Assembly (NCBI GenBank): GCA_030550585.1
Contig: JAUQPB010000002.1
Coordinates: 206,001 to 270,000, forward strand
DNA length: 64,000 nucleotides
Source of the DNA: Thermoproteota archaeon
GTDB taxonomy: Archaea > Thermoproteota > Thermoprotei_A > Sulfolobales > Ignisphaeraceae
Reading direction: 5' to 3'
Shown: positions 1 through 8,920 of the stretch, piece by piece
Numbering within the stretch: the stretch's first letter is position 1
How the letters are laid out: every line of letters begins with the position of its first letter
Notes under the pieces: model-generated
The model's input: only the letters and a program-made list of their open reading frames with translations
Told to the model about the DNA's origin: nothing
Databases searched by the model: none
Translations under genes and position numbers: made by a program

Positions 1-1
1 T

Positions 2-94
2 AGAAGCGTAGACATAGCAGAAGAGGTTATAGACATATATGCTCTCAAGAAAATGGATAAGATACCGTCGAAAGCAGAGGAAAATGAAGAGTAA
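2..94 (+). CDS. 3' end of a gene entering from the left edge
   Basis: An open frame runs from the left edge to a TAA at 92-94, followed at once by a TAG. The 30 visible residues are rich in Glu, Lys, Ile and Asp, as in a real thermophile protein C-terminus. Nothing can be said about function because only the tail is present. The next ~200 bases hold no convincing gene. Confidence 0.5.
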   Translation, partial: RSVDIAEEVIDIYALKKMDKIPSKAEENEE

Positions 95-297
95 TAGGAA
101 ATAATATGCCAAGTAAAAATATGATGCTGTAATCTCAGTTTCAAGTTCAATATGACCATGTATGCATAACGCAGATTTTCAATATCTGTCAACAAAGATT
201 TTACATAGATATGTTTTTATGTTTTTGTAGAGTTTTTCAGAATGAGTTGTTGAACCACTAGTAATGTGGATATAGTCAAATGTTTCATTAGAATTTT

Positions 298-576
298 CTA
301 CAACGTAAGGTCTTTATACATAACTATTCTTTTAGCATCGAATCCCAGAACAACTGTAGCAAGCTTAATAATATTTTCAAGTGTAGGCTCTTTTCTAACA
401 CTCTTCACAAGTTTTTTATCGTCAAAGCCACTTGAAAGCAAAGCGAAGATTATTTTGTTGAGTAGTCTTCTACCATCGGAATTAAGAACAAGTCTCTTAT
501 CAAAATACTTGTCAACATTTGTCAAAAGCTCAAATAAAAGGCTCTTCACATATTCCAATGTTGTACACCGAAACAT
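298..576 (-). CDS. small hypothetical protein, 92 aa
   Basis: Not recognised. The product is a soluble, mostly helical protein with evenly mixed Lys, Asp, Glu, Leu and Val. The opposite strand also has a 105-codon frame over the same bases, but that translation is Ser/Leu-rich and looks like an antisense shadow, so I prefer this strand. The ATG lies 12 bp after the stop of the amidohydrolase gene on the same strand, so the two are probably co-transcribed. No motif, signal peptide or membrane segment is visible. Confidence 0.6.
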   Translation of the reverse strand: MFRCTTLEYVKSLLFELLTNVDKYFDKRLVLNSDGRRLLNKIIFALLSSGFDDKKLVKSVRKEPTLENIIKLATVVLGFDAKRIVMYKDLTL

Positions 577-588
577 GCAATAAATATT

Positions 589-1614
589 CTATGAGCTAAT
601 GTGGCTTAGCACCAATTCATACACCTTTTTAGCATTACTGAGATTCATATTTAAAGTCTCCGGTGAATCTCTATAAATGGTGTAGACCCTTTCAATGCCT
701 TGAAGCCCTTCTACAAAAGCTTTGAATCCATGTTCTAAACCAGTGCTATAACCACCCTCAAGAACGATTGCAGTTGGCAAACCAAATCTCTTAATATTCG
801 AGCCAAGTATATAGAAAGAGGAGCTTGTTAGAGCTAGGTCTGTTAAACCATCGTTTTTATAGCCATCGAAACCAGCGGATATCACAAGAGCTTCGGGGGT
901 GTAGGAACTGATCAAAGTCTCGATAAATGTTGTGATATGGGTCAGAGATTCATCTGTTGTTTTGGGCCTCAAAACAAAATTCGCCTTGTATCCATATCCA
1001 TCACCTTCGCCAACGTCTGTTGGGTAGCCTGTGAAGGGATATAGTGTCGAGGGGTCTTGATGAATGTCTATATGGAGTATCTTCTCTTTGTAGAAAATTT
1101 CCATAGTGCCGTTACCGTGGTGAGCATCGAAATCTATTATAGCAATTCTTCTAAAGCCTCTATCCCTAAATCCAAGAACACTAGCGGCAGCATTATTAAA
1201 AATGCAGAACCCATTTGTTGGTGCACCCATGGCTCTTCCAACTAATCCAGCATGATGACCTGGCGGTCTACCTAGAACCATGAATATGTCATTTATCGTA
1301 TTAGCCAATTTATATGAGTAGTATAGAGTCTCTAGCGCAAGTTCGCATGTATTACTAGTTACATAGGTATCTGGATCAAGTTCATAGAAATCCTTTTTGC
1401 AGTTATCGAGAATATAGTCCACATAACTTTTGGCATGCACTCTAGATGCTATTTTCATAGCCTCTTTCTCATCAAATCTATCGACCCAAAAATCTGCAGA
1501 AATGCTGAGTTTTTCAATTGCTTGTAGCAGTATATTTATTCTTAGCGGGTTTTCAGGATGGTAGTAAGGAGGGATATGCTTATTCAAAGCATTTTTAACA
1601 ACAACAATCAACAT
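589..1614 (-). CDS. histone-deacetylase-like zinc amidohydrolase (AcuC/acetylpolyamine amidohydrolase superfamily)
   Basis: An arginase/deacetylase-fold enzyme that removes acetyl groups from amines such as acetyl-lysine or acetylpolyamines. Visible motifs: GRPPGHHAG with the His pair at residues 120-121, DFDAHHGNGT at 161-170, SAGFDGYKNDGL near 246-256, and a Gly-rich LEGGYS near the end. By family analogy the zinc ligands are D163, H165 and D250. At 341 residues it has the usual length. It is the first gene of a leftward pair with the 92-aa protein and is divergent from the alcohol dehydrogenase. Archaeal members could act on chromatin proteins or on polyamines, and the sequence alone does not tell which. 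Confidence 0.9.
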   Translation of the reverse strand: MLIVVVKNALNKHIPPYYHPENPLRINILLQAIEKLSISADFWVDRFDEKEAMKIASRVHAKSYVDYILDNCKKDFYELDPDTYVTSNTCELALETLYYSYKLANTINDIFMVLGRPPGHHAGLVGRAMGAPTNGFCIFNNAAASVLGFRDRGFRRIAIIDFDAHHGNGTMEIFYKEKILHIDIHQDPSTLYPFTGYPTDVGEGDGYGYKANFVLRPKTTDESLTHITTFIETLISSYTPEALVISAGFDGYKNDGLTDLALTSSSFYILGSNIKRFGLPTAIVLEGGYSTGLEHGFKAFVEGLQGIERVYTIYRDSPETLNMNLSNAKKVYELVLSHISS

Positions 1615-1703
1615 ATAATTGTTACCATTGGCAATCTAAATCTGAAGCTTATTAGGTTTAGAGATAAAAACCCTTTTAAATACTTCTCCTTTGGTGAAAA
1701 TCT

Positions 1704-2873
1704 TTGGGTAATTTAAAGAGCTTTAAGATTAGGGTAGCAAGAACAATAGTACATTTTGGAGTTGGTGTTGCTAAGAACATTACAGATGTTTTGCAGAGAT
1801 TTAGAAGAGTCTATGTGGTTACAAGCAGGTCAGCAGCCAAGGTTAGCGGAGCTCTTGCTGATGTTGAAAATATTTTGAAGTCTCTTGGGATACGATACGA
1901 AGTTTTCGATGGCGTTACACCAAACCCTCTAGCATCTATGGTTAACAGCATCTCTGAAAAGGTTTGGAGGTTTGGAGCAGAGGCTATTGTGGCTGTAGGT
2001 GGTGGAAGCGTTATAGACACTGCAAAAATTGTTTCGGTCATTTCTCACTGTGGTGGTCTTGTAGAAGACTATGTTAGGGGTTATAGAGAGGCTTGTGGGT
2101 CTATACCTGTTTTGGCTGTGAATTTAACGCATGGCACAGGCTCTGAAGTTGATAGATATGCTGTGGTCACCTTAGAAAATCCGAAAACAAAATATGGTCT
2201 TACATCAGATTATATGTATCCTGCGGCATCTTTTGATGACCCTAGATACCTTGTTACATTACCGAAAAGCCAAACAATCTACACAGCATTTGATGCCTTT
2301 TACCATGCGTTAGAAGCTTCATGTGGTGTTGACTCATCTCCATATGTTGTAGCAATTGCTGAAGAGGCTGTTAAGAACATTGTTTACTGGCTTCCAAAAG
2401 CAGTTGAAAACCCTGGCGATGTGGAGGCTAGATACTGGCTTCTATATTCATCTATGCTAGCAGGTATAGCCATAGACAATAGCAGAGCCCATATAATACA
2501 CTCGGTTGAGAATGTTCTGAGCGGCATCAACACATCTCTTCCGCATGGAGCGGGCCTTGCAATGCTTGGGCCAGCGGCGGTCAAGCATCTCTATCAAGCA
2601 TCTCCAGAAACACTATACAGGATATTGAAATATATAGATCCACAGCTAGAGCCAGATCCGAAACATGCTGAGAAGGCCGCCGAGGCTGTTAAGAGGTTCC
2701 ACAAATCCATGGGATTCAACGAAAATCTTAGACAATACGGGTTCTCTGAAGCTGATGCAGACAAGATTATCGACATTGTTACAAACTATTTATCGTATGG
2801 TCTTAGGTTATCCCCTATAGAGCCCTCTAAAGATATTTTGAAAGAGATTTATCTCTCAGCCTTAAACTTCTAA
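1704..2873 (+). CDS. iron-containing alcohol dehydrogenase family protein
   Basis: An NAD(P)-dependent group III dehydrogenase that interconverts alcohols and aldehydes or ketones. The dinucleotide motif GGGSVIDTAK is at residues 99-108. The metal ligands expected for the family are visible as D197 and H201 (FDAFYHALEA), H266 and H281 (SLPHGAG). All four are present, so it should bind Fe2+ or Zn2+. The start is TTG at 1704, seven bases after GGTG at 1693-1696. It leads a rightward group of three with the PfkB-type kinase and a 75-aa protein. Its substrate is unknown; glycerol dehydrogenase and glycerol-1-phosphate dehydrogenase are relatives, but it looks closer to the general alcohol dehydrogenases. 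Confidence 0.9.
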   Translation: MGNLKSFKIRVARTIVHFGVGVAKNITDVLQRFRRVYVVTSRSAAKVSGALADVENILKSLGIRYEVFDGVTPNPLASMVNSISEKVWRFGAEAIVAVGGGSVIDTAKIVSVISHCGGLVEDYVRGYREACGSIPVLAVNLTHGTGSEVDRYAVVTLENPKTKYGLTSDYMYPAASFDDPRYLVTLPKSQTIYTAFDAFYHALEASCGVDSSPYVVAIAEEAVKNIVYWLPKAVENPGDVEARYWLLYSSMLAGIAIDNSRAHIIHSVENVLSGINTSLPHGAGLAMLGPAAVKHLYQASPETLYRILKYIDPQLEPDPKHAEKAAEAVKRFHKSMGFNENLRQYGFSEADADKIIDIVTNYLSYGLRLSPIEPSKDILKEIYLSALNF

Positions 2874-2884
2874 CGGTGTTTTTG

Positions 2885-3769
2885 TTGAAGACTCTAATAG
2901 TAGGCAACATAACTATTGACGAAGTTGGGGATAGGATTAGAGTTGGTGGGACAGGATACTATGGAGGCAGGGCACTTGCAGAGTATCTAGATGCTGAGGT
3001 CTATGTGGCTACAAACATTGGCGAGGCTTACAAAGGTCTTGTAAAAAGTGTTCTAGAGTCGCATGGAATAAAGGTCATCGAGATTGGCTACAGCTCTACG
3101 CCAGTATTTGTCATTAGAGATGGTAAAGCTGTCAGCTTCAAAGGTGAAAGCCCAAGAATAAGCCTATCAAATTTAGAGCCCTATGCAAGAATCTATAGAT
3201 TCGATGTGGTTATCCTAGGTCCAATCTTCAGAGAGATAGATTTAAATGAAATAGACCAGATACTGTCTTGGGGCTCCAAGGTAGTAGCGCTCGATATCCA
3301 GGGGCTAGTGAGAAGCGTTGCTGATGGCGAATTAAAGCTTGTTTGGGACTACAGCATCGAGGAGAAGCTTAGAAAAATAGATATTGTACATGGCAATGTG
3401 AAGGAGTTTTGCTTCTCAGACGACATAAAAAATGTTTTAGGTAAAGCAAGGGAGTGGAGCTCAACAACAAAAACGATATATCTTATCAGCTTGGATGAGA
3501 GGGGTCTATACATCGTGGCAAATAATGAAATATTGTATGTTAGGCCACCACCAACAAATCCTGTTGATGAGGTTGGTGCAGGAGATATTCTGTTATCTGT
3601 TACAGCATATTATATTGCGAAGGGCTTTAACACCATAGAATCTGTTCTCAGAGGAGTGGCAGCTGCTACCCTAAAAATAGAGAATGCATATAGAGAGTGG
3701 TTTGACAGAAACTCCTTAGAGTCTCTGGCAAAAGAGTTGGAAAGGTTTGTGGAGGGGGTGAATATATGA
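2885..3769 (+). CDS. PfkB-family carbohydrate/nucleoside kinase
   Basis: A ribokinase-fold kinase transferring phosphate from ATP to a sugar or nucleoside. The C-terminal signature VDEVGAGDILLSV matches the PfkB anion hole and catalytic base (GAGD), and the N-terminus has the Gly-rich GGTGYYGG loop. I place the start at TTG 2885 because GGTG at 2875-2878 is six bases upstream and the product then begins MKTLIVGNITID, the usual family start. GTG 2876 is the alternative. It lies 11 bp after the dehydrogenase and overlaps the next gene by four bases (ATGA), so the three form an operon. The substrate cannot be read from sequence. Confidence 0.85.
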   Translation: MKTLIVGNITIDEVGDRIRVGGTGYYGGRALAEYLDAEVYVATNIGEAYKGLVKSVLESHGIKVIEIGYSSTPVFVIRDGKAVSFKGESPRISLSNLEPYARIYRFDVVILGPIFREIDLNEIDQILSWGSKVVALDIQGLVRSVADGELKLVWDYSIEEKLRKIDIVHGNVKEFCFSDDIKNVLGKAREWSSTTKTIYLISLDERGLYIVANNEILYVRPPPTNPVDEVGAGDILLSVTAYYIAKGFNTIESVLRGVAAATLKIENAYREWFDRNSLESLAKELERFVEGVNI

Positions 3770-3993
3770 CATCAATTGATGAGCAGATCAAAGAGCTTTT
3801 AGCAAGAAGAGATCCAAATGGGTACTACATAGTCCCATCTGATAAGAGTGGTATTGATATTGTTAAGCGTTTTTATAGTGATGTAGAGTTTGAGGAGGTT
3901 GGCGATATTGTGTTCATAAAAACTAGGTCTAGAAGAGTTGCAGAAAGGATTGCAAGAATATTGATTCAGAAAGGTCTCATAAAGTCAATGTAA
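3766..3993 (+). CDS. small conserved-looking protein, 75 aa
   Basis: Not recognised. It is a charged alpha/beta protein with no membrane segment, ending in a basic helix (RVAERIARILIQKG). The ATG overlaps the kinase stop as ATGA and is preceded by GGAGGGGGTG, an unusually strong ribosome-binding site, so it is very probably translated and coupled to the kinase. It could be a small regulatory or partner subunit of the dehydrogenase/kinase operon, but nothing in it shows that. Confidence 0.7.
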   Translation: MTSIDEQIKELLARRDPNGYYIVPSDKSGIDIVKRFYSDVEFEEVGDIVFIKTRSRRVAERIARILIQKGLIKSM

Positions 3994-3995
3994 TT

Positions 3996-5267
3996 TTAAT
4001 AGATATATTCCTTCATTCTAGCTGTTACAATTGCTGAGGAAAGTCTCATTACAGCTGATATCATGTATGATATTCTAAGGCCTTGAACAAGCCCAAATAT
4101 GTCGATGAGATAGCCAGAGAGTAGACCTCCTAACATAGAACCTGCAAAACTTGCCAAGCCGATAGCTGTATTATAAACCCCGAAAAACGTTGCTCTATCT
4201 CCTTCTCTTGCACACTCTATTATATACATGGGGAATATTATATTTGTGAAACCATTGATGAAACCTGTGAAAATGTTCAATGCAAGTAGGCTTACATAGC
4301 TAGCTGAAAAAGCGTAAACCAGAGGCACTATAACAAGACCAAATCTGTTTAGCAATGTGTAGAACCTGTACCTGCTTCTCTCAACATATTTCCCAGCTAG
4401 ATATTGGCTTAGAACCATCGTTATATTGGATGCTATAGAGAGGGATGTTATCTGTGCAGGCGACAGATTTAAGACATCTTGCTGACTCAATATAAACAAA
4501 GGCCATGCTAACGACATGGAGAAGTTATACAAGGTGTTTGCATATACAAAGCCTTTGAATCCCGGATTAGACAAAGTGATTTTGAAGCTCTTTACAAATT
4601 CCTCGATGCCAAGACCAGCACGTTTATGGAGCACACTCGAATCACTATTAATATTTCTGTCGATAACAACCCCAGATATAGATAATGTAGCGAATACTGA
4701 TACAAATCCTAAGACAAGAGCCGAGAAGAATATTACAAGCAATGCTAAAAATGTGCTTGGCATACATTGAAACATAATTGTCGTTGCTATATTGCCAGCT
4801 ATACTGAATACAGCTGACAGATTTGAATGCATAGAATACACTATAGACCTCCTAGACTGTCCAGCAAGGTCGCTAATAACATCTCCAATCACAGGAGCCG
4901 ATGCCGAACCTATAAATGTTGCTATAGCTGATATAGCTATGATTTCATATGGATTCGCAGAACCGAACACGCCTATTAAAACTAGAGAAGCAATGGATAT
5001 GATTACTGTTGACAAGGCTCCCAATAAAAGCATGAGTCTTCGGCGCCCAGTTGAATCACTTATTCTACCCCACATAACTTGACCTATATTACCAAGTAGA
5101 TTGTTAGATGCTTGGAATATACCAGATTCTGTTGCACCCCCACCATAATAGACTATTAGATATGGCAGAATTGGTGATACAAGATTGTTTGAGAAAGAAA
5201 GTGCAGATATTCTAAGGTAGAGCTTTTTTATTGCATTGTCTCTACGGTTATTCAAATCGTACGACAA
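3996..5267 (-). CDS. MFS transporter
   Basis: A 12-helix major facilitator, 423 residues. The loop between helices 2 and 3 carries GRISDSTGRRR, the family motif A. A second, weaker copy (GKYVERSRYRF) occurs in the middle, as expected from internal duplication. It is convergent with the preceding operon with only 2 bp between stops. A related-looking facilitator lies at 55.6-56.8 kb. The substrate is unknown; drug or sugar export or import are all possible. Confidence 0.9.
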   Translation of the reverse strand: MSYDLNNRRDNAIKKLYLRISALSFSNNLVSPILPYLIVYYGGGATESGIFQASNNLLGNIGQVMWGRISDSTGRRRLMLLLGALSTVIISIASLVLIGVFGSANPYEIIAISAIATFIGSASAPVIGDVISDLAGQSRRSIVYSMHSNLSAVFSIAGNIATTIMFQCMPSTFLALLVIFFSALVLGFVSVFATLSISGVVIDRNINSDSSVLHKRAGLGIEEFVKSFKITLSNPGFKGFVYANTLYNFSMSLAWPLFILSQQDVLNLSPAQITSLSIASNITMVLSQYLAGKYVERSRYRFYTLLNRFGLVIVPLVYAFSASYVSLLALNIFTGFINGFTNIIFPMYIIECAREGDRATFFGVYNTAIGLASFAGSMLGGLLSGYLIDIFGLVQGLRISYMISAVMRLSSAIVTARMKEYIY

Positions 5268-5356
5268 TACGTATCACTATTGAGTACATGCTATTTTAAT
5301 AAGTTTTATTGTTTATAATTATAAGGCGATAAAAGTTTATTGCGCGGTGAATTATT

Positions 5357-5615
5357 TTGGAGTGTAGAAGATGTGGTTCAAAGAATATAGATGTTTTCAG
5401 ATTTAGATTGCCAGAATCCTTACCTATGGCAGTAGCTGTAGCCAATTCCCAAGAACGTTAGAGGTGAGCTTATGAGACTATTTGAAAATTATGAAAACTT
5501 TGAAATGTATATATGTAGAGACTGTGGCTATACTGAAATGAGATTTGTCAAAAGAAGTTTAAAGCCAAGTGACAAAGACGCTGACAGAAGCTTTTCCGCT
5601 AGCAACCTTCTCTAG
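5357..5615 (+). pseudogene. zinc-ribbon protein broken by a frameshift
   Basis: The first frame starts at TTG 5357, six bases after GGTGA, and encodes a CRRCG knuckle, then stops at TAG 5459-5461. A second frame takes over at AAG 5451 and runs KNVRGELMRLFENYEN, then a second knuckle CRDCGYTEMRF, and ends at TAG 5613. Two CxxCG half-sites about 45 residues apart are what one archaeal zinc-ribbon protein should have, so one intact gene was probably split by a one-base indel around 5447-5451 (run CCC AA). A sequencing error or programmed +1 shift would look the same. Its 3' end overlaps the opposite-strand aconitase fragment, which also suggests decay. Confidence 0.65.
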
Positions 5616-6077
5616 CTTAAGTCTAGCAAATGTATACAATGCCCTCTTATTATCTATTTCAATCGATTGCATAGAATGTCCATCTAAATCTCCAGAACTG
5701 TGTAAAATCCAATAGTCGTTGAATAACTCTATAAGAGTAGGTCTTCTTGTGACATATAAACCCCATTTAATTTTTGTGTCACCGCTATTAATTATATCCA
5801 TAGCTATTTTACCCTCTATAGCTGAAGTTGGTGCCATTGTAGGTGATGCTAAATAAACTCTGCTATTCTTATGACCCATTCGACTAGTGAAATACTTGTT
5901 CGATGTAGCGATGGCAACTTCACCTTCAGTGAGCAAACCCATGTGTGCTCCTACGCAAGGCCTGCAGGTAGGTGGGGTTATAACGCATCCTGCCTCAACA
6001 AGGATTTGAATATACCCTCTTTTAAGGGCCTCCATGTATACTCTTCTAGACAGTGCAAACCCCTTGCAACTATACAA
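5559..6077 (-). pseudogene. C-terminal fragment of a LeuC/homoaconitase-type dehydratase large subunit
   Basis: Residues 8-95 match the end of domain 3 of the 3-isopropylmalate/homoaconitate dehydratase large subunit: SRRVYMEALKRG, then PPTCRPCVGAHMG, TSNKYFTSRMGHK and VYLASPTMAPTSAIEGKIA in the family order. The first ~300 residues, including most of the Fe-S cluster ligands, are absent, and an in-frame TGA lies just upstream. The last ~75 residues do not resemble the family and are probably read-through into unrelated DNA. The fragment can start only at TTG 6077 or an internal ATG. It is a remnant of leucine or lysine biosynthesis and cannot be active. Confidence 0.75.
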
Positions 6078-6205
6078 AAAAGTTCAAGAGTTTACAGACA
6101 ACATTAGAAGGTTATGGAAGGCTATGAAAACGCTTCTTAAATTCCTGATAGAATTATTTTTAAAAAAATGTTATTGAATTGAAATCTCTTGCTTTATCAC
6201 GCCGT

Positions 6206-6457
6206 TTATGGGCATAAGTCTAGGTATATGGTATCGATCCAGAATGTTTTGTATTCCCACCACAACATCAAAATCGGAGTCGGACGACCCCACATTACGC
6301 CGTATTTGCCATCAACAAAGTATCCTATAGATTTTAACCTTTTCACACTGGGAAAGGTTTGGAGGATTTAAAGAGACTTGGGAGATGACATCAGAGTTGA
6401 CGGGAATAAGTACTGTCAGTAGCAAAGCAATTGATATGAGAGCTCTCACTGTCTTCA
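6206..6457 (-). pseudogene. small exported-protein gene, probably frameshifted
   Basis: ATG 6457 follows GGGAAG and opens with a signal-peptide-like stretch (MKTVRALISIALLLTVLIP), but the frame stops at 6312 after 48 residues. The neighbouring frame then reads on from about 6335 to TAA at 6206 with good coding character, including SIGYFVDGKYGVMWGRP and an aromatic, membrane-like tail. That suggests a one-base shift within roughly 6325-6345. It begins 9 bp after the stop of the other exported protein and could be co-transcribed. Family not recognised. Equally possible is a real 48-residue peptide followed by chance open sequence. Confidence 0.4.
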
Positions 6458-6465
6458 TATCTACA

Positions 6466-7029
6466 TTACTTCCCACTGTATCCACTGTACTCTGCGGAGG
6501 CACTTAGAAGATCTTTTATATCACCGTAAACCACGACCTCGAAGTTCTTCGAGACTTTTATGTATCCTATGCCTGCACCAGCATTCTCGGGGATTCTCGG
6601 GAATCTCGAAACACCTGTTTCATCTAGTATCTTTAGGAGTAGCCCTGCCTTAGGACCGCTGACGTATATCGGTGATCCTGCCTCAGCAAATGTCTTGATC
6701 AGCTCTTTAGTATCCTCCCTTTTGGCGTTGACCTCCAGCCACGCATCACTGATGATCACAACGGTGCCTCTATCCGCATACCTAGCAATGCTTACATCGG
6801 GCTTATCCACAGCCACAAAGTTCTTGACCTTCCCACCGAAAACCCTCTCCAACTCGGCCCTGAAGCCCGCTTCACCCAAGACAACCATGTTAGCCGGAAC
6901 AACATCACCTACACTATCTATATTTACCTTATTAGTAGATGAAGCTGCAGGGCGCATTGCCACCCCAGCAAACACCAGCCCAATAGCCGCTAGCAGGACG
7001 GGTATCGCTAGGAGGATGGGACGCTTCAT
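6466..7029 (-). CDS. exported or membrane-anchored protein of unknown function, 187 aa
   Basis: The N-terminus is a basic start plus a hydrophobic stretch (residues 5-26) typical of a signal peptide or anchor, followed by an Ala/Ser/Pro turn. The rest is an alpha/beta domain with a Rossmann-like flavour (VVIISDAWLEV, GSPIYVSGPKAG). The opposite strand has a 169-codon frame, but it is Ser/Thr/Pro-rich and looks like a shadow. A TATA-like AATTTTAAG around 7070-7078 would place the transcript start near 7048. The surface domain may bind a ligand outside the cell, but no family is recognised. Confidence 0.65.
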   Translation of the reverse strand: MKRPILLAIPVLLAAIGLVFAGVAMRPAASSTNKVNIDSVGDVVPANMVVLGEAGFRAELERVFGGKVKNFVAVDKPDVSIARYADRGTVVIISDAWLEVNAKREDTKELIKTFAEAGSPIYVSGPKAGLLLKILDETGVSRFPRIPENAGAGIGYIKVSKNFEVVVYGDIKDLLSASAEYSGYSGK

Positions 7030-7527
7030 TACGAGTCACACACCTCATATAGAAACTTTCTTTGCATAGCTTAAAATTTTTTGCTTTAATGCTATCTGGG
7101 GCTAGTCTAGGCACATAAATTGTCAATTACTTTCTTAGCAGATTTTTTATCGAGATGCTGGTCTAAATGTGTCATAACCAGCAACCGCCCTCACACCTTG
7201 CTCTCATCAACATCCCCTGTAGAACAGCTTCTTGTAATGCAAATCACCAACAACAACCTTCACCTCTCTAACTCGCTAATTAGCTCTAGAAATGTTGTAT
7301 GGTATGTGCATAAGGGCCTTCCAGCCATGGATAGCATCTGTCGTAGGTTTTTGTCAGTAAAACGCTGGTTTTAGACAAGGGTGGGAGATGTTTTACAATT
7401 TCATAATTTTTTGGAGAGGTATTACTGTTAGAGATGCTGGGTAAAAAGAAATAGAGAAATATTTTGGGATTGTTTAACTAAATCAATTCTTTAATTCAAA
7501 TATTTTCAACTACATTAATAACATTGT
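7030..7527. other. 498-bp region without an intact gene
   Basis: The right part of the promoter for the exported protein lies near 7045-7080. The rest holds only short frames. On the minus strand, pieces such as VKVVVGDLHYKKLFYRG followed by two stops, then GVRAVAGYDTFRPASR in the same frame, hint at a dead gene that I cannot name. A long plus-strand frame at 7120-7374 is Ser/Leu-rich and unlikely to be coding. Confidence 0.4.
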
Positions 7528-7989
7528 TTACACGCTAAATATCACGATGGCGCTTACCAGAGCTATTGTAAATGCTATAACATCTAGAAGCTTGCCATAA
7601 AATGGAATATTTCTTGCTAAGTTCATAATTCCTGTAACTAAAGATAGTCTATATAGCGCTTTAAGAGAAAACCTAGGTTCAGTTTCCTTTACCACTCTTT
7701 CTATAGTCTTTAGCGTAATGTATAAGGTGTAAAAGGCCATAAACATGGGTATAGCTATGAACTTTCTGTCCACAAGTTCAAGTAGTTCGTATACTGCACC
7801 CAGATCAGCATTTTGCACAACTAGAAAGTCGCCTCCAAAAGAATTAGAGTGTATGCCACTTGCTGCAGAGCCAAATATTCTAGAGATCTTTGCGGCGTTA
7901 GCCAATGGTATATTCCAAACAGTTTCCCCATCATATCTAACCCTCCTCACAAAACCGCCATAGCCGTGGCAAAATTTATATGACTGCAT
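7528..7989 (-). pseudogene. 3' half of a beta-propeller membrane protein split by an insertion
   Basis: The translation starts abruptly inside a propeller-like repeat (GYGGFVRRVRYDGETVWNI, then GIHSNSFGGDFLVVQNADLG) and ends with two hydrophobic segments near residues 76-92 and 135-152. It reads as the direct continuation of the 5' half at 8921-9382, which ends in VTDYGSGGF on the same strand. The block between them holds the TnpB element. ATG 7989 is therefore probably a chance start near the insertion joint. Propellers of this kind (NHL or arylsulfotransferase-like) bind ligands or partners outside the membrane. The function of this one is unknown. Confidence 0.7.
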
Positions 7990-8040
7990 ATAAAAGCATA
8001 TGCTCTTCGTGGCTTAGCTTATGTTCCCATCTGATTGTTT

Positions 8041-8184
8041 TTAATCACTTTCTTCTATTACCACCACCTTAACCTTCTTTCCGTGTAGTTTTGATAGCTT
8101 TTCTTGGTATTCTTTTGGTGGGTATATCAGGTATTTCCTCATGGTTTTTACAATCTTTGCCTCAAATACGTATATCGAGACCAT
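8041..8184 (-). CDS. AbrB/antitoxin-like small protein, 47 aa
   Basis: The product resembles the short beta-rich SpoVT/AbrB-like proteins common in crenarchaea: a strand-forming start, then RKYLIYPPKEYQEKLSKLHG and a valine-rich strand near the end. I chose ATG 8184 because a TATA box (TTTATAAGC, minus strand, about 8217-8225) would start transcription near 8195. The longer frame from GTG 8232 would begin upstream of that. It lies inside the insertion and is divergent from tnpB with the promoter region between them, so it could regulate tnpB or be an orphan antitoxin. Family assignment is by pattern only. Confidence 0.6.
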   Translation of the reverse strand: MVSIYVFEAKIVKTMRKYLIYPPKEYQEKLSKLHGKKVKVVVIEESD

Positions 8185-8216
8185 AACTCTCACTGCATAA
8201 ACTGTAGAGTGTAAAA

Positions 8217-8225
8217 GCTTATAAA
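8217..8225 (-). promoter_or_regulatory. TATA box in the divergent tnpB / AbrB-like promoter region
   Basis: TTTATAAGC on the minus strand lies about 26 bp before the likely start of the AbrB-like transcript. The same 75-bp spacer separates the two divergent genes of the element, so a DNA-binding product of one could control both. Confidence 0.45.
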
Positions 8226-8259
8226 TTTGCACTCTGAATAACTAATGTTGTGAGCTCCG

Positions 8260-8868
8260 ATGAAGGCGTTTATCCACCTAATCGGTAGGTGGATGTCTGA
8301 GGGTACATACTACAAAGCCTTTAAGGCAGAGGCTGAGGTTGTTGGTGGAGATGCAAATGGTTTGCTGTGGGATTTAACGATATATAGGTATGCTCTGCAA
8401 AAGGTTGTAGACGCTCTATGGGATTTTGATGGGCTTCCGAAGAAGAGTCAGCTACACCAAATGTTCTACCAAATGCTTAGAGAACATGGTTTTAGAGCAC
8501 ACGTAGCTAGAAACATCTACAGCTATGCACTGGCTCTAGAGGATTTAGAGCATCTGAGAGAGTCAATCAATGGCAAAAACAATGGTGTTAGGTGGAGGCT
8601 AAAGCTATTTGCCTATAGAAAGCTTCAACATGCAATCATAGCCAAATCCATTGAATACAACGTTCCAATACTCATTATAGACCCTAGGAACACCTCATCT
8701 ACATGCCCAAGATGCGGCTCTAGGCTAGTCTATGTACATAGACTAGCTATCTGCAAGACATGTAAATTCAAAAGAGATAGAGATTTTGTTGGAGCAATAA
8801 ACATCTACCTACGGGGGGATGTGGGGAAGCCTTGGGTCTTCCCCCAACGGGGATGGAATGAAGAATGA
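8260..8868 (+). pseudogene. TnpB (IS605 OrfB) with the RuvC-I segment deleted
   Basis: Residues 1-90 look like the N-terminal helical part of crenarchaeal TnpB. Residues 91-98 jump straight to LALEDLEH, the RuvC-II Glu motif (E94). Then come LIIDPRNTSSTCPRCG, the zinc finger C149, C152, C165, C168, and RDRDFVGAINI with the RuvC-III Asp (D175). The 200-odd residues between, including the RuvC-I Asp, are missing, so the 202-residue product cannot be a working RuvC nuclease. The join is in frame, so a stable protein could still be made. It may be a dead relic or a binding-only derivative; a relic is the simpler reading. Confidence 0.8.
8823..8844 (+). ncRNA. hairpin at the tnpB 3' end, possible omega-RNA part
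   Basis: GGGGAAG (8823-8829) pairs perfectly with CTTCCCC (8838-8844) around an 8-base loop, within the last codons of tnpB. TnpB guide RNAs (omega RNA/reRNA) are known to overlap the gene's 3' end and run into the element's right end, so this hairpin may belong to one. The RNA's limits and its guide cannot be set from this single copy. Confidence 0.4.
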
Positions 8869-8920
8869 AACCCGACAAACCACCCCAAACAGAGATGAGC
8901 CGATGACCACTTATATAAAA

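Noticed and set aside
266-583. 105-codon plus-strand frame
   Set aside because: Ser/Leu-rich translation antisense to a better-looking 92-aa gene; treated as a shadow.
6560-7069. 169-codon plus-strand frame
   Set aside because: Ser/Thr/Pro-rich antisense of the exported protein, which has a signal peptide and normal composition.
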